64,000 nucleotides of DNA, taken from positions 42,650,368-42,714,367 of the forward strand of contig OY740768.1 of assembly GCA_963513935.1 (NCBI GenBank). The letters run 5' to 3'. Shown one piece after another: positions 25,353 to 39,700 of this stretch. The translations under genes and the position numbers were made by a program. The number at the start of each line of letters is the position of its first letter. Position 1 is the first letter of the stretch. This stretch comes from Aphrophora alni. Taxonomy: Eukaryota > Arthropoda > Insecta > Hemiptera > Aphrophoridae. Under the pieces are notes generated by a model. That model searched no databases. It was not told the DNA's origin and saw only the letters and a program-made list of their open reading frames with translations.

Positions 25353-25559
25353 AGCGCGAATTCATTTGGCTGAAGTTTGGACTAATAAACCGTCACAGAT
25401 TACGCAGTTTTGAAAACGGTTACTTTATTTCCGTGTGTTACCTACTCCCTCGTCTGTATTAGGTTAACGGGCATAACATAAAAACGTAAATAATAATAAT
25501 ATAAAATAATTAGGTATACTGTATTGGCAATAATTTGGCCATATGTCTGTCACTGTTTA

Positions 25560-25946
25560 TCACTTTTATTTTTGTTAATTATCCAAAAACCAGCAGGTGC
25601 CCTGACGTTGCAAGCAATTATACGAAAACTAAAAACAACCTCACAGCAGAGATTTGTTGATGATATGAGGAATAAACTGCAGGGCAAAGCTTATGATACG
25701 TTTGAGCTTTTCAAAGAAAATAGGATGCTTCCACGTAATGTGTCTGTAGCAAATTTCCGATTAGCTACTGGTCACGATTGTCTTGCCAAGCATTTATGCA
25801 GAATGAAAATACTAACACAAGAATTGGACTTCATGTATGTTATGGACAAGGATCATCTACTGGTCTGCAGGGGTCTGGACGGAGAGAAGCAAGGACGAAG
25901 GGACTTTCCTGGACTTTATGGGGAGGCAAGAACCAGGATGGCGTGA
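25560..25946 (+). pseudogene. Non-LTR retrotransposon ORF2, C-terminal remnant
   Basis: The plus-strand frame contains a VANFRLATGHDCLAKHL motif near residues 73-89, then MDKDHLLVCRGLD near 107-119. As I recall it, this pair, VA-FRL-TGHD-LA-HL and a later D-(E/D)HLL-C, is the C-terminal tail of RT/RNase H polyproteins in insect non-LTR elements. Intact copies carry a CPLC-type zinc knuckle between the two motifs, which is missing here. The frame's first 25 codons are unrelated hydrophobic sequence, so the homologous part begins about 25590. After the stop there is an unassigned short 3' region and then a GAA repeat, consistent with the 3' tail of such an element. Confidence 0.65.
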
Positions 25947-25962
25947 GCCAGTAGGTGCCATT

Positions 25963-25986
25963 GGAAGAAGAAGAAGAAGAAGAAGA
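25963..25986 (+). repeat. (GAA)n tail
   Basis: Eight GAA/AAG triplets directly follow the non-LTR remnant. A shorter GAAGAAGAAG also ends the retroelement-like fragment at 54.25 kb, so this may be the element's own 3' repeat. Confidence 0.8.
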
Positions 25987-25989
25987 CTT

Positions 25990-28900
25990 TTATTTTTGTG
26001 TGGATAAATCGATTTGGAGATATCTTCTTTGGTTATGATAAAATATACGACAAAATATACAGTTATGATTTTATAAAAACAGGCTATAACGATTTTGTAC
26101 GAATTCTAAGAAATCCAAATCACTCGTATTTAATTTCCATCTCTTAAAAAAAGTTAGGTTGTTATGAGGTATTATTGTTTAAAAATATATATATATAGTC
26201 CACTGAGCTGTTAGGCTATAAAAAACTTGAAATCAGTCCTACTAATTTTTGTGATATGTGAAGGTTAACGACCCAAACCAGTTAGCAAAATAACAAGTAA
26301 AAGAAAGTTGATACCGTATGCTTCAAACAAAATTGGCAAAACAATAATAACCACCGTCAATAATAAATCCAGTCAAATTAAATAACATTTACTTTTAGGA
26401 CGAGTTTTATGGCATAAGCGAATCAAGATTAAACTATTTTTTAAATACGTAAATAATTATTCAAAATATTTTTTTATACAAAGTTTACAAAAGGTTTATA
26501 CCTATAATAAAAAATATGTTATCTCCAGTTTGAAATGTTTAAGAAAAACTTCACTAATAACGTTTTTGGAATGACCCCAAAGATTTCTGTTGTAATTAGT
26601 ATTTGATTTTGTCTATGGGTGTGTTAGAAAGTTAGTGCAATGTTTTCGCATGGTTTAATTCTATTAATAAAAACAATTTTATAAAGCCTTAGTTTGAACC
26701 ATTACATTGTACGGTTTGACCAAGTTGAAGAAGCATTTAACATCACTGTTTCCAACATAATATTTAAAGGCTATTACTAAAATGAAAGATTATTGAAACT
26801 ATAGAGACAAATTAGTCGTTGTTATTATAGTGAGACTTCCGCTTTGTCTGTTCTACTTTATAACAGTGTCACTTTATTGTATCTCATTTCAGTGGCAACA
26901 CTATGCTGTGTTCCGACAAAATACGCAATGCCCTGATAGTCTATTATCATTCGCTTTCAACAAAACAATTGCGTATTAATTGACGTATGTCAGTTGTCGA
27001 TTTGGGTGTACTCTCTTGTCTGTTTGAATTTCTACTTATTTTAAAACAACCTTGAAAAACATATTAAATATTTGTTTAAAATTATGGGGGTAAGATTACA
27101 GTTTTTTTATTAAAATACGAAATAAATGCTGTTTTTCGGGATAAATTTGCGTAATCAACTAAAAGTAGGTCAACAATTTTCTAAGATTTTGTAGTTTTAG
27201 TAAAGATTAGCGTAGTCTTGAAATGTGATTAAACTGACGTAAATACACATGATTAATATATTTAGTGAAACAATTACACCAAGTTTCCTTAACACTGGCA
27301 ACATTATTTATCACTTAAATGAATCTTTAAAAAAGAAAAATAATTACTAATTATTTCTTTCTGATTAGAAGATGAGGAAATTGAATTTTCAGTGAACTGC
27401 TGAGATCCTAAAATCCAGGAAAATCCTTTCATTTTACGGAGTAGGGCCCTTAATTATGCAAGCCGCAATCAATCTTCTGCAACAATCCATCTGTGCTTTT
27501 ATTCGAAAGCATTCAACCTATGAAGCATTTCGGAATCTTTAAAGCGAGAAAATAAAGGAAAGTTAATTATTATGTACACAAATACGCATATTATTTAGTA
27601 ATTTAGTCATAATTATAATGTTTTGTAATTATTAAAATTGCGAGATTAGAGTTTGAACAGCTCGCCTATAAATTTAATGCTATCTTTTTACCTTTATTAC
27701 TTAAATACCCAAGTTTAATTCATATTTACACAATAATGAAACTATTCTACTAACATTTTTATAGGATGGCTACCAAGTGGCCCACTATCTTCATTTTCTT
27801 TACATCGATTTAGGACCAACTTAATTTTATAACTAATCTCTCGTACTAAGTTTTATAATGTTTATAATTTTTGACCACCATCTTGGATTTAATTTAATTT
27901 TTAAAACGTTAAAATATAATGATAAAACATTCTTTTTAATACTAATTATAATGGGGAAATGGTTGTTTTTATTTGCACATATTTCTGAAAAATCATTTTA
28001 AAATTTTTAAATACCTCCAAAAGCAAATTTAATTATTTAAATTATTTATGATAGGTCTACAAGATATTGCAAGAAACTTCGATGTTCATTTTAATGGAAA
28101 AAATATTATTCTCTATCTACTTTTATTTTTGTACAACATATAAATTGATAACATCTATTTAATATCATAAGTTAATAATTTCGATATGGTTTGAAGCTGT
28201 TGTAATGAGAAACAGATTCCAATATACAAATGAATATTAAAGTTTTATCATATATCAAAAATAGTTTCAAACAATAAATGTCCCTTTGGCAGTATTTATG
28301 AAAAGTCAAATGTCACAAATTTAATATTAGATAGATATTAAAAACCAATTCTGCCACTGTACTCGGTGTTTGAAGAAAAAATATTTAATTATGTGTCACA
28401 TGACCATATTATCATTTAAGAGTTTCGCAATGTACAAGATCCAAGATGGCGTCCAAACAATATAAAAAAACATAAAATGTAGTAAGAGTGATAAGGTATA
28501 AACTTTTTTTCGTCTCAAATCGATACGTTGAAAATTGTGGTAAAAAGTAATGGGAAGGATCATACTTCACAAATCATCTATATCCAGTGATGACTAAACG
28601 TTTTCTACAATTAAAATAAGAGTTTATTTCTACACAAACAAAAATTGTTTTAATTCAAACAAAACCTCAAAATTATAAAAATAATCTACAAAAATTTAGC
28701 CATAATTTTATGTTGAAATTTATTACGTTAGCTTAGTTTTACTATCCTTTGAATATGATTGGAACAAAGAAGCCAAATTTTCAAAATTGTTTCTGCTTAA
28801 AATTTTTTGTACATTCCCTTCTCATCTAGTACCTGCGTGTGCCTATAATAGATCATTTTGTCCAACTTGACTGTCTGTACATATTCATTCAAATATTGCA

Positions 28901-29270
28901 AGATATAAAAATTTAATTAAATAGTGTCAGCATCAGTAGCAAGTGTATTTAATGTACTGCAATAATCATTATACACGTACGTCCACTGATCATTACCATT
29001 AAAACCCACCAGGTACTGATATTATTGTATTTCTAACCCACGTCTATTGAACATTAGGTATATTAAACTATAAATTCCTACTCGAATTTTAAACTTGCGT
29101 TATTACTAAAGAAAAAAGAGGATATAGTGAATCACAATATTTGGAATTTTAACCTTGTTGCGTTTATTTCTAAATCATAGTTCAACAATATAATAAATCT
29201 ATGTTAATGTAGTTTTGTAAAACAAATTATCAGCTGATTAAGAATGCCTAAAGCTTCTCTCTACGAACCC
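25990..29270. other. AT-rich non-coding stretch
   Basis: No long frame, element end or RNA gene is recognised in this 3.3 kb. There is a short TA run near 26190. Confidence 0.55.
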
Positions 29271-29273
29271 AGG

Positions 29274-29317
29274 GTCTCTCTCTCTCCCTCCCTCCCTCCC
29301 TCCCTCCCTCCCTCCCT
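29274..29317. repeat. (TC)n-(CCTC)n microsatellite
   Basis: Five TC dinucleotides lead into about eight CCTC tetranucleotides. Confidence 0.95.
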
Positions 29318-29435
29318 TAGGTTTCCAATGTTTTTTTAGCGTATTAACTCACCTCTAGTAAAGTTTCTAGAGACTATTCGTTGTTAGAATCCAAGGAAAA
29401 CAATCAGGAATTTTAATTTTAATTTCGTTTTAAAC

Positions 29436-29597
29436 CTTCGTGTGTGTGCAATATAACGCTTTTAGCACAGACAACCTATCAATGCGAGGAACTACAATGC
29501 AATCCCGCGAGCTCTTGATGGAATTAATTGTTGAGTGGATTCCCATGTCCACTTTGCTTATCTCGGAGTCTTCGCTCCTTGCGGGTGTGTTGAGTGG
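29436..29597 (-). CDS. Candidate internal coding exon of an unknown host gene
   Basis: On the minus strand a pyrimidine tract TCCTCTCTGTCCAG forms a good 3' splice site, with the exon starting at 29597. The next 54 codons are open and GC-richer than the flanks. They include SEDSEISKVDMG and DCIVVPRIDRL. The frame closes at TAA directly after AAG|GTTTAA, which would be a weak 5' splice site at 29436/29435. The resulting exon is 162 nt with both boundaries in phase 0. No protein family is recognised. The weak donor, and the possibility that the TAA is a true terminal stop, are the main doubts. An unidentified transposon fragment is the alternative. Confidence 0.25.
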
Positions 29598-29639
29598 CTG
29601 GACAGAGAGGACGTAATTGTGTTTAAACAATTCTATAGC

Positions 29640-32200
29640 TAAATAAAAGGGATTCTCGTTACCAATTATATCAGTTTAAATAAATGGTGGGAAAATATTT
29701 TCACTACACACTGCATATAAAACGAAACGTTACTTAATTACAATTAAGATAAACAGTTTTTGTTTTTATAGTCCAGATTTTAATAACGGTTTTCATTATA
29801 TGGGTTTTTATTTTTACCTTTAACTATAGTTTCTATTATTCCCCTTCTCCTTCGGAAGGAAATACAAATTTCATATTCTTCCCTTCCGTGAAGAAAGGTG
29901 AGGGATGAGGAATTTGTATCTACGTTTTATTCAAATAATATATATATATATATATAATATATCATATATATATTAAGTATCGCAATGTAAGGGATACGTG
30001 ACATTAGAATTTTTTTACCACCCCCAACTCCTAAGCTCCCACAGTTAAAAAACCTATACCTTTACATTTTTATGTTGTCCCATCACCTAAAAATATTACC
30101 GAATTCAAATATCTCAAGTATTTTTAAAAAATAATGAGATCGGGTGGTACTTTCTTTTCAGCCACCTTTTTTACTTTGACTTATACTAGTATCAACTATA
30201 TTTATTAATATTTTATATTTGATTCTGTGCAATGATATTAGTGTGCAGAATGTGTAATTGGGTGTGTCATCTAATGATGGAATAAAAAAATAACAAAAAT
30301 ACTGTAATGACAGAATAAATCAAAATAAACTACCCAATCAATAAACTGACGCATATTAATTATCCGATTTTATTTTATTTTTTTAATACTTTTAATAGTT
30401 TGGTAATTTGTGGATTTTTTGCAAAGAATAAACTAAAATACAATTTAAAGACACCGCCGTTGTTTTATCACATTTTCATTTTCCAAATTTTACTAAAACT
30501 ATTTTCCTTTGATTTTAGGATGTTCACTTAAATTAGGTTATATTATTTAAAATTGTTTAAAATAATACTAATTTTAAAATGGCGACCGAGAGAATTACTT
30601 ATTTTAATACTTGCATATTTTGATTAGACTTGTTTTCTAATTGTTTGACTTTAAAAGCGCACTAGCATTAGTTTGTGTCAAAAATGGAGGGGGATACAAT
30701 TTCAATGTGTCACAAAATGTTAATCAATTTCAATTTTCTAATGTACTTGACATTGAACATATCTTTATTTCTATTTTCTGTCTAACTGAAATCGTAAGAT
30801 GGATGGTAGTCACCTAATATACAACCAAACACTAGTGGCTAGGGACACGTTAGTGTCGAGTCTGCTATGTTCCTTTATAAAATAAATGTTGCATACAAAT
30901 TGCATACAACTTCTACACTCAAGTGTCTTACAGTCCCCGAGGACAGTTTCAACAAAATACTTCCTTACGACGATTGATTCATTTTAAATGTTTAACAGAC
31001 ATAGTTAGGAAATGGAGATCAATTATTTTTTGAAAGCTACATTTGAGTGAAATTTTATTAAAATCGTTAAAACGCATTTATTTTTGTCACATTTTAATCC
31101 GCAATTTTTATTTAGGTCTTATGGTAGTTACCACGAAGTTTTATGTAATAAAAGACTGTGAGAAGTGAATATATGACCAAAATATATCCGGACACCAAAT
31201 TTGATCAAAATATATGCACTATTTTCGGGTGTAGCCTACTGAGTGAGAACAAACAAATATCAATTCAAAAAATATTTTATTGGATCCATAAGAATTTACA
31301 ACGATACTACTGTGAAAAGCTCAAATCGACTTTGTGGGCACATGACAAGGCACTCTTTGTAAAATTTATATTAAAAACATTCAAAATTGGTCAACATTTC
31401 AATAATTCAAATCATCATTTTTTGTACCAACTTCTTGAACACTGACATTTATCAACAAGTGCAAAAGTAGAGAAAATCGTTTTAAGCGTTAGAGTTTCAT
31501 ATTTTTGGTGTTTGAATAATAAGAAATTTAATTAGATTTCGTTTGGATTAAAACCTTTAGGACAGCATATCTTTTGATGTGTGTCTACAAATTACTTGTG
31601 TTATGTAGCTTCTCGACACAACTTCACAAGCTTTGCCCTCCTTTATGAACATACATGAAGGCAATATCTTAAGCTAAGCTAACCCCTGCATTGAGAGATA
31701 TGTGTGGGATTAAGAACAGCCGCATAATATATTATTTAAGTCAAACAAACTACCGGGAAAATTTCTCTCTTCATACCACCGAGAGGAAGAAATAAAATGT
31801 CTTAAATTGTTTTGCTAAATACGTTTATGTGTTTGTTTAAATCTACATTCCGAAATATCTTTGTCTCTAATAAAACGCTGAAATGTAATAATAACCTAAT
31901 TATTAATTAAAAATTAATTTTACGTAAATTTACTTAATATATTTATAACATAAAATATTAAAAAATTTATTAATAAAAAATCTAACAAATTAAAATTATC
32001 AGAAAGGAGATTTTCTATTAGATTATTGATTTCATATGCGCAACTAATTTAAAACTGTTAACTTTCTTTATATTGTTTATATTACCATGAAAACTAAAAT
32101 AAGTATTGCGTAAACATTTAAAAAAATGTATGAACTAGAAGATAAAATTTCTATCAATTGCACTCTTTATAAAGTGTGAAATTTGATTATTACAGAATTA
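29640..32200. other. AT-rich non-coding stretch
   Basis: A TA-rich imperfect palindrome lies around 29936-29975. The 95-codon frame at 31158-31445 has no family resemblance and begins at a non-ATG codon. Nothing else is identified. Confidence 0.5.
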
Positions 32201-32289
32201 AAATCCAAAATGCAGAAGATGACCCTAAAAAAGTTCCTGTCTCTCGTGAACGAGGTAGCATGTATTTCGAAAAGGGCTGATGCATTTCC

Positions 32290-32580
32290 GGTTGTTTACA
32301 GATCGAAATGTTTGTGTTAAAACTAATCCGATCAAAAGTTGTTGCGAAATGTTTTAACGAATATTTTACAAATACAGGAGCTCATCTGTCAAGGGCGCTT
32401 AGCGCTCAAGGAGCTCCTGTTGTGGAAAAACCCGCTCACGCTGTTCAGCAAGTTTCACTCGAAAGATCTACGAGGATGTTGTTAAATATCTACGAAGCGG
32501 TTCTGCCCCTGGGTGTGACAGGATTACTGCTAGTCTAATTTAAAGAAATATTTAATACATCTTATTTGGTATCTTAACGA
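32290..32580 (+). pseudogene. Non-LTR reverse transcriptase, N-terminal RT remnant
   Basis: One plus-strand frame gives CFNEYFTNTGAHLSRAL, the motif seen just before the RT domain in Jockey/CR1-type ORF2 (FN-YF---G--L). After a frameshift, about 32465-32545 reads YEDVVKYLRSGSAPGCDRIT, the RT region 1 motif (K-GSAPG-DGI). Their order and distance fit one protein with a frameshift between them. The downstream palm motifs are absent, so the copy is truncated at about 32580. It may belong to the same broad group as the RT at 55-56.4 kb, but the two do not overlap in the part preserved. Confidence 0.6.
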
Positions 32581-33429
32581 GAGTTTAGACCCAGATTATT
32601 GTGTATAAAAAAATAATAAAAACATAAATTTGTTTTCAAATTTTACAACATACGTATCAAAAAAGCATAAAAGTATTATAATTAATTGGAATTGCAAGTA
32701 TACATTTTTATTATTTAGCCCAATTTGTCTATAAAACATTCCTGATTTAGTAAAAGAGCCACCAGAGTACACCAGTATTGCTACTTATAATTAACATCAG
32801 CCAAGCAGATGACTGTTGGAAATAGGAAGGCAGACTATAATAGTCGTTTGTCGAATCTCTTTATATATATATACAATAATATTTTTATCTCTAATTTAAA
32901 AAGAATGTATTTATATATTAATATGAAATTGTGAACGTAAATTGTGAAATCCCTTAATAAAGCTGATATATAATGAGAGGCTGAGATATATTTCGTATAT
33001 ATTTCGTAATGAAAGGCTGAGAATAAGAACCTTTCGAATGCAGCTCTAAGCAAGCCAAAATATTGGAACTTTCTTGCAAATATTTGAGATGAATTTTAAA
33101 TAAACTTAAATTTAACCCCTACAAAATAGGGATCACCCAGAAATTAATACCTAGAGATGAAACAACAAGAGTTAATAGTTGCAACATTTTGCTAGGCATG
33201 ATTATAGAAGTCCCCAATATCCGCTATTACCTATTTATGAGTTACGAAGCCATTTGCATTTAGATAGTACAGTAAACAACACAACCACCTACTAGTCCCA
33301 GAGAAATTGTTCAGAAACATTTGTATTCACCTAAGATAACAGTGCCGTGTGGTTATGATAAATTTGAAATTGCTGGCCTTTTTTCTTTGAAAATGATCTA
33401 GGAGAAACTGTAACAGTAAGATTGTAATT
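32581..33429. other. AT-rich non-coding stretch
   Basis: It has a short TA run at about 32862-32873. Imperfect direct repeats of AATGA(G/A)AGGCTGAGA occur near 32970 and 33008. No gene is recognised. Confidence 0.5.
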
Positions 33430-33441
33430 TTAAAATCATTC

Positions 33442-33717
33442 GTGGTAGGTGACCTCAGAAGACTTCGGAAGGATCCAAATACAATTGTATGTCAACATAA
33501 CGGAGCCATTGCTCACCCCGCTCAGAACTACAATGCCAGCACGAAAATGTGTCTGTCATCTCACAGTTTCTTAATATTGAGGGTGTCGCCCCGCTCTCCA
33601 AATCTTTCTGTTCCAGAGTTTATAGGAGGACATCTTATGTTATTGACAGGCCATTTGAAATACAAAACTTTTCAGGAAAAAGTATTTCTGTTCAAATATC
33701 CTGATAATATTCAATAA
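33442..33717 (+). pseudogene. Tc1/mariner-type transposase C-terminal fragment
   Basis: The frame has CQHNGAIAHP near residues 18-27, corresponding to the Q(Q/H)DGA-AH motif of the second catalytic Asp, here changed to Asn. After about 25 residues it has PRSPNLSVPEFIGGHL, matching the PPRSPDL-P-DFFLWG-L motif of the third catalytic residue, also changed to Asn. The end (GHLKYK...YPDNIQ) matches the tail usually seen after that motif. Both catalytic acidic residues are lost, so it cannot be active. The N-terminal half and inverted repeats are not visible. The subfamily is uncertain. Confidence 0.55.
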
Positions 33718-36700
33718 TTGTAAATTTACAAACCTGTGTTTCCCATCAACCTTTAGCCAAAAATTTATTGGTCAACTTTAATTTACTGACATGTACATAA
33801 CTAAATGGACTGTATACACTTAAATCAAAGTATTATTTAAATAACTGTAAATATAAACAAATTACTGATTGTAATTTATCTCCAAAGAACGAAAATTATT
33901 AAAATATATGAATCTGTAATCTTTTCAAAGGGAGACCAAATGTAGAGAGAAGCAACAAGTCATTTCATTATAATGAATCACCAAAGGCGGAAATTTGACG
34001 TCCCATACGTGTGGGAGAGATTAAATTAAACAACCAATGACGAGTATTTTCAGAAAATCGAGATTTTTATGATTCCAACTCCACACAGTACGATTTCGTA
34101 AGGTAAAATGTTACAAAATATTTTCGTAGATATATTTTCTTGAAGCACAATGCGATAATGATTAGATAAAATGAAAGTTCCTTTCGTAAAGTCTTTTCTT
34201 TATTTCAGTACTAAACCAATCATTTAAATCATACAACATATTTTACTTACTTTAATATCAAAAAACAATAGGTTCAATAGTATTCTTTAGTTAATTCAAA
34301 ATACCAGTCTGAATATTTGGTCATTAGCCTAGCTGCCAGAAACTGTTTTTAATATTATTCAGGTTTCGCTCTATAAAAAATATACTATGCAAAAAACATT
34401 GAAAAACTTTCTTACACACTCATTCACAATTTTATTGAAAGTCAAACAAAAAAAACCCATAGACGGCATAGTAATAATTCTTAACGATAATAATTTACAA
34501 TTTGGCACACGGGTTTGGGCCATTAAGCTTCACATTTCATCAAGATTTCATTGAAACTGGTAGTCTCGAGATATGGCAAAAATAACCCTACAGAACTATA
34601 AAGGCAACAGACGACATATGTTAGACAAGGTACATAATTCTAAAAACCAATTTTTTGGATTCATACAAACTCGAAACTTAAATTTCCACAAAAGATTCGA
34701 CACCGGTTTTTCGACATAACTTTAACTAAACTGCGACTATATGGAAAATAATTTCAATTTATAACACAAATAATAAATTTTATTTTAATTTATAAAAATA
34801 CACAAAAAACAAACTAACAAAATATACTCAGTAGTATATGAGACCTGAATTTAAAATGTGTAAAATCAAAAAGCATTGCCCAATTTATTTTTTACTATAT
34901 CAGGTTGAATGTTTGTACTGTTAATGCTTAAAAAGAGTAGCTCACGTCTGTTTGAATTGGAGCAAATGACAATGGGGTCAATTACACTCACACCCACGTC
35001 AGCCATCTGTGTTTGTTTTGACATTTCTAATGGTGCCAACATGTTTAAAATACATGCAACTAACTTGTTTAAAATAAAACTGTGGACTATTATTTATAAT
35101 AATATAATAAAAACGGAGTCAATGATAAGAAAATTAAATATTCGTTTTCATCATGTGGTCGTTCAAAACAAGATTTGACGACACTTGGAACTCATCAATA
35201 TTTCATTGTAATGTGCAATTTGACATTACCAAAATCGAATTGGTAATTCAAAATACACACAATCAAAATACTGTATGGATTTCCACTGTCATTCAAAGGG
35301 GTCTCCAAGTAAATTAATTTTAAGAAAGTTATATTTTTCAAAAAAATAAAAATTGTGAATCCAACTGTCAACTTAAAAACAATAAAGAATGAAATAACGA
35401 AGCCTCAAAGGAACCAAATTATCAAGATCATCCAAAGGTCAATGCAAGATATATCCAAAGGTGTGTCGAGCAATATATAAAACAAGTGACAACATTTTTT
35501 TTACCAATGACATTCTGACACCCAATGTTCGGTAAATCGCCAATAATGGGTATATAATACGATTAGCAAATGTAACCAAGCTTATGCATCTCAAAACCCA
35601 TCCATGTTCTCAACAAGAATAATTTTTATTTAATGATTTTATTTCCTCCAAATTAAATACAATAATGAAATTTAGATAAATTAAAATTAATGAAACTCAC
35701 ATATTTAAACATTCATAATGGAGGAACATAGTGTCCTAATTAAGGTAGGTGGCAAAAAAACACAACTTTATTTCCACAAAATTATACCATCTTAAAACTA
35801 AATAAATACATGAAAATTGTATTTTATATGGTGTGTTTAAAGTTAACTGGCTGACAAATTTACTTTAACACATGCAACTTAACACTGAAGAAATAACCAC
35901 AAAATTTAAGAATATAATTTGTGGTATCAAAAGTTATAATTTCCTAACTACATATCTTATGTTTTGTTTTCATTAGAGTAGAACTCCCTTGGAAGAAGGC
36001 TCAAACTAAAATTGTAACAATCGCTGAATCTTTAAAATTTGTTGACCAATTATCACAATATTTTATAGAAAATAGAACTTGACAATGTATCAATCATGAT
36101 GAAGGCGGATTTTTAACTAAGTTTTCTAACTAAATATTCCAAATAAACTAAATCTACAGTAATTTACAATATGTTTCTTAAAAGTTTAAATTATTAAATC
36201 GTTGCTGTAACAACTAATTTTTCAAGTTTAATGACAGTTGATTCGTTAGAATAATCACCATTTTAAAATATATAATCCTTTTAAAACAGAATATAGATAC
36301 AGTAAAATTAATAATTATCTGTAATAATGTACAAAGGGAAATAAAATATTTCTATAGAAATCAAGATATTAATGTGTTACTTAAAAACTCTCATTTTAAA
36401 TATCCTTTGTATTCATAATCGTATTCAATAATAGCCCTTTCTTCAATTAACTGTTATTATTTCTAACGGTATTTTTTAAAGTTATGTGATTTATGTTTTC
36501 CATCAAATTATAGTATATTTTGATGTCATGAGTCTATAATACACCAAATTGAGGCCTAAAGAATGTTCTGAAACAATTTACCAGTTCTACCACATTGCAG
36601 TCTTACTACTTATAAACATTTTTCTTAACATTTACCCAATATTTTCCCTTGCAATATTGTTATAACTCTCAACTACTAATGACCTACTCCTCTATTAATA

Positions 36701-39700
36701 ACTAAAGCAAGTTTAATTATCTAATGACCTACATTATCGCTTCTTATACATACTATAGTAAGTCTGAAAGGATTTATGTAACATGTTCTGAATAGTAACA
36801 ACAAATAAAGGTTTCAATTTACGTAAAGTAAATAAAGTATATAATATCCAGTATTCTATTAAAGCAGATTCGCCATAAGACATTACCATTAAAGAACTAA
36901 AGAGAATCACCATAAATAATAATCCAACGAGCAAACTATATTCCCTATATATTAACATCTATTGTTACCCTTTTAAGTTACGACAAAACTCATTTTCAAA
37001 ACCATTCAAATTTAAATAAGCTTTATCAAATTATTATTTAGCTAAACCGCTTGGATTTGCATCAAGCTTCCTTTAAATACCTCAAAACTCAATTTCATTC
37101 TAAATTTCTTTAACAGCAACAACCTTCCCTCCTCCATCATCCCACATTTGAAATGCCTTTAATATTACTTCAACACGCCCACCTGCTAAACAGCTTTTCA
37201 AATCGTTAGGTTATTGTTATTATTTTTATCTTCTTTAAAACAGGTTTTTTTGTTTTGTTTTTACTTTCCCACATATATAAGATCTCGAGTGTTTTTCTGA
37301 TATATACATTTTCATGTCTTGGCCAAAAGTTGGTTTTTGGATTGATCTCTGTTCAGTGCACTACAGTCCAAACACGTGCACTATTTTTAATCATGTTTGT
37401 TGGCATATTTTGACCATATTTGGTGATTTTTGTATAACCCAAAATTTGAAGGGGTAATTGCCATAAGAAAAGGCACAAAATTACAATTTTCTAAAAATTG
37501 GCTCACGATTTTCTCAAAATCAATTTTAACAATATTTATCAAATTTTACTCAAGCGTAACATCTAAGGATTCAAACAAAACGACTGGTCACCATCTCTCC
37601 ACAAATTTATGTTAGTAAATTATCGTTAAATTATTTTGTTTAAATCGGCAGTTATAAAAGAAGTAATAATTTCTAAAAATCGACTCTACCGATTTCGTTT
37701 AAGTTTTAGTAAAATGTGGACTACAATGACCCAAACACGTGATCAGAAATGCATGTTAAAAACTTTTGCGGTACAGGAGTAATTGGAAAAAAAACTAATC
37801 AATTTACGCCGAAGACTCATTTATAACACAAACGAAGCCAGTGTAAACCCTATTTTAATATTATACAAATCATTTGTTGCCAAAACGGCGACCATGAATT
37901 ATTTTCACTAGTTGGATTTTGTACTCAAAACTCAACCTACAAATGCCTCAGGATAGTCCTGGAAATTTTTGTCGTCTGGCATAATTAAAATAAAAAATTG
38001 CACAGACTCATCACAAGGCAGTAGCTAATACAATTCAAAGAAGAACATTGGATCAATTGGGCATTATGTAGCCATAAAACAAGACCAATTTTGATCTGCT
38101 TTCTTCAGGGAAGATAAAAATGGCGAAAAATGCTAAAAACACTTTGAAGAGGACAGAGACGAAAGACTTGGACGGAAGTGTGAGCAACAGCAGCCATTGA
38201 GTGCGTTGGAGAATTATTTGAAGCCCAACCAGGAATGAATAGAATTAAGTAAAAAAGTAAACAGTCATTTCATAAAATATTCTTTAAGACATAAAACGAA
38301 ATATACTACTGAGTTCAGAAAATAGATGTCTGTTTCCATTCTTCATTGTCTTAGAGCCTCTTCAAGCTATTTTATAATATTATAGATTCAAATCATTTCT
38401 ATTTTTTATATTACATTATTTTTCTATAATACGTTATGTTTAAAGAATGAATGTTACAAAAAATGATTAAAAAACAAATCGTTGGAAGTATATTCAAAGG
38501 AAAGTTGGAATTAAAAATTGTGTCTCTATAGATAGATGGATTATTAAATATGACAAATTATTCTGTAAGTTCCAAACTCTTCGGGACAACTTTAGTGGAT
38601 TTTTGATAAATCTTGTAAAATATCGTAACGATAAAAAATTATTGAGACATCTAATTTCTTTACATGAAAAGAAGGGAATTATATGTGGTGTTCCACCATT
38701 TATTTAATAAATAAATAATACATAAAAATCATGTATATATCATATCAATCAAAATTAAAATACTGTTAAACCATACTAATATCATATTTACAATTATTAT
38801 GAATTTTTATAATTTTGAGGTGATGTTTTGTGTTTTAGTTATAGTTTTGCTATTGTTTTGTGTTTTGGTTATAATGTCCTTATTTTGAATTGTAAAAAAA
38901 AACCTTAGGGCGTATTTAATGCTAATTTCGTGCGTACACAACATGAGCTTTTAGGCATTGTAAAAATTTCAGGACAAATATGCATTTAAAAAAATTTGGT
39001 GCTAAATTAATCCTATGCGTAGTCGGTTTAAATTACATGGCCTCGGATTTCGGTGTCTCCACGAGGTGAGTTGTAATAGCATATTAGAAATTTGCTAATA
39101 GAAGAAAAAAACGAATGCTTATGATTTAAGTGGAGCGAATAACTTAAGGTAGTCAAAATTTGAAGTACATTGCTGTTAAGTAAAATCCAATGTCAAATTC
39201 GAACTGCTCCAAAAATAAATGTTAAAAGTGTCAACAAAATCGGGCATAAATTTACCATTTTAGTAATTTGTTTAAAACCTACTGATCGGGAAGTAGAAAT
39301 AAACATGTCAGCTGGAAAATGTTAGAAGGGGTAGAGTAGGCAATCTGACACAAATATTGGATTGTCTCTTGTAAAATAATGTCCTCCAGTAATTTACATG
39401 TTGGTGTGAAATTTGTGTATTTTTTATATTTACTGTAACTTCAAATTTGTGTATTTTACGTGACACTATCACTTGAAAAATTAAACATATCGTCTTGAAT
39501 TGAATGGTGGAATCCGAAAATTTACAATAAAGTTAACCTCCAAACTGCAGTTCAAAAAACAGACAATATTGTATCGTGTTAATAATAACAACTTTAAATT
39601 CATCTTAATACGTTGTGAAAATTCTGAGTATTTATTATTATTATTTATTAAGTCTATAACATACACCGTGAGTAGTTTTCAGTCTTATCAAATATATAGA

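Noticed and set aside
31158..31445. 95-codon open frame
   Set aside because: No family resemblance, non-ATG start and AT-driven composition make chance the better explanation.
38040..38240. Possible transposase fragment (GC-richer, short open segments)
   Set aside because: I could not find any ordered family motif in six frames.
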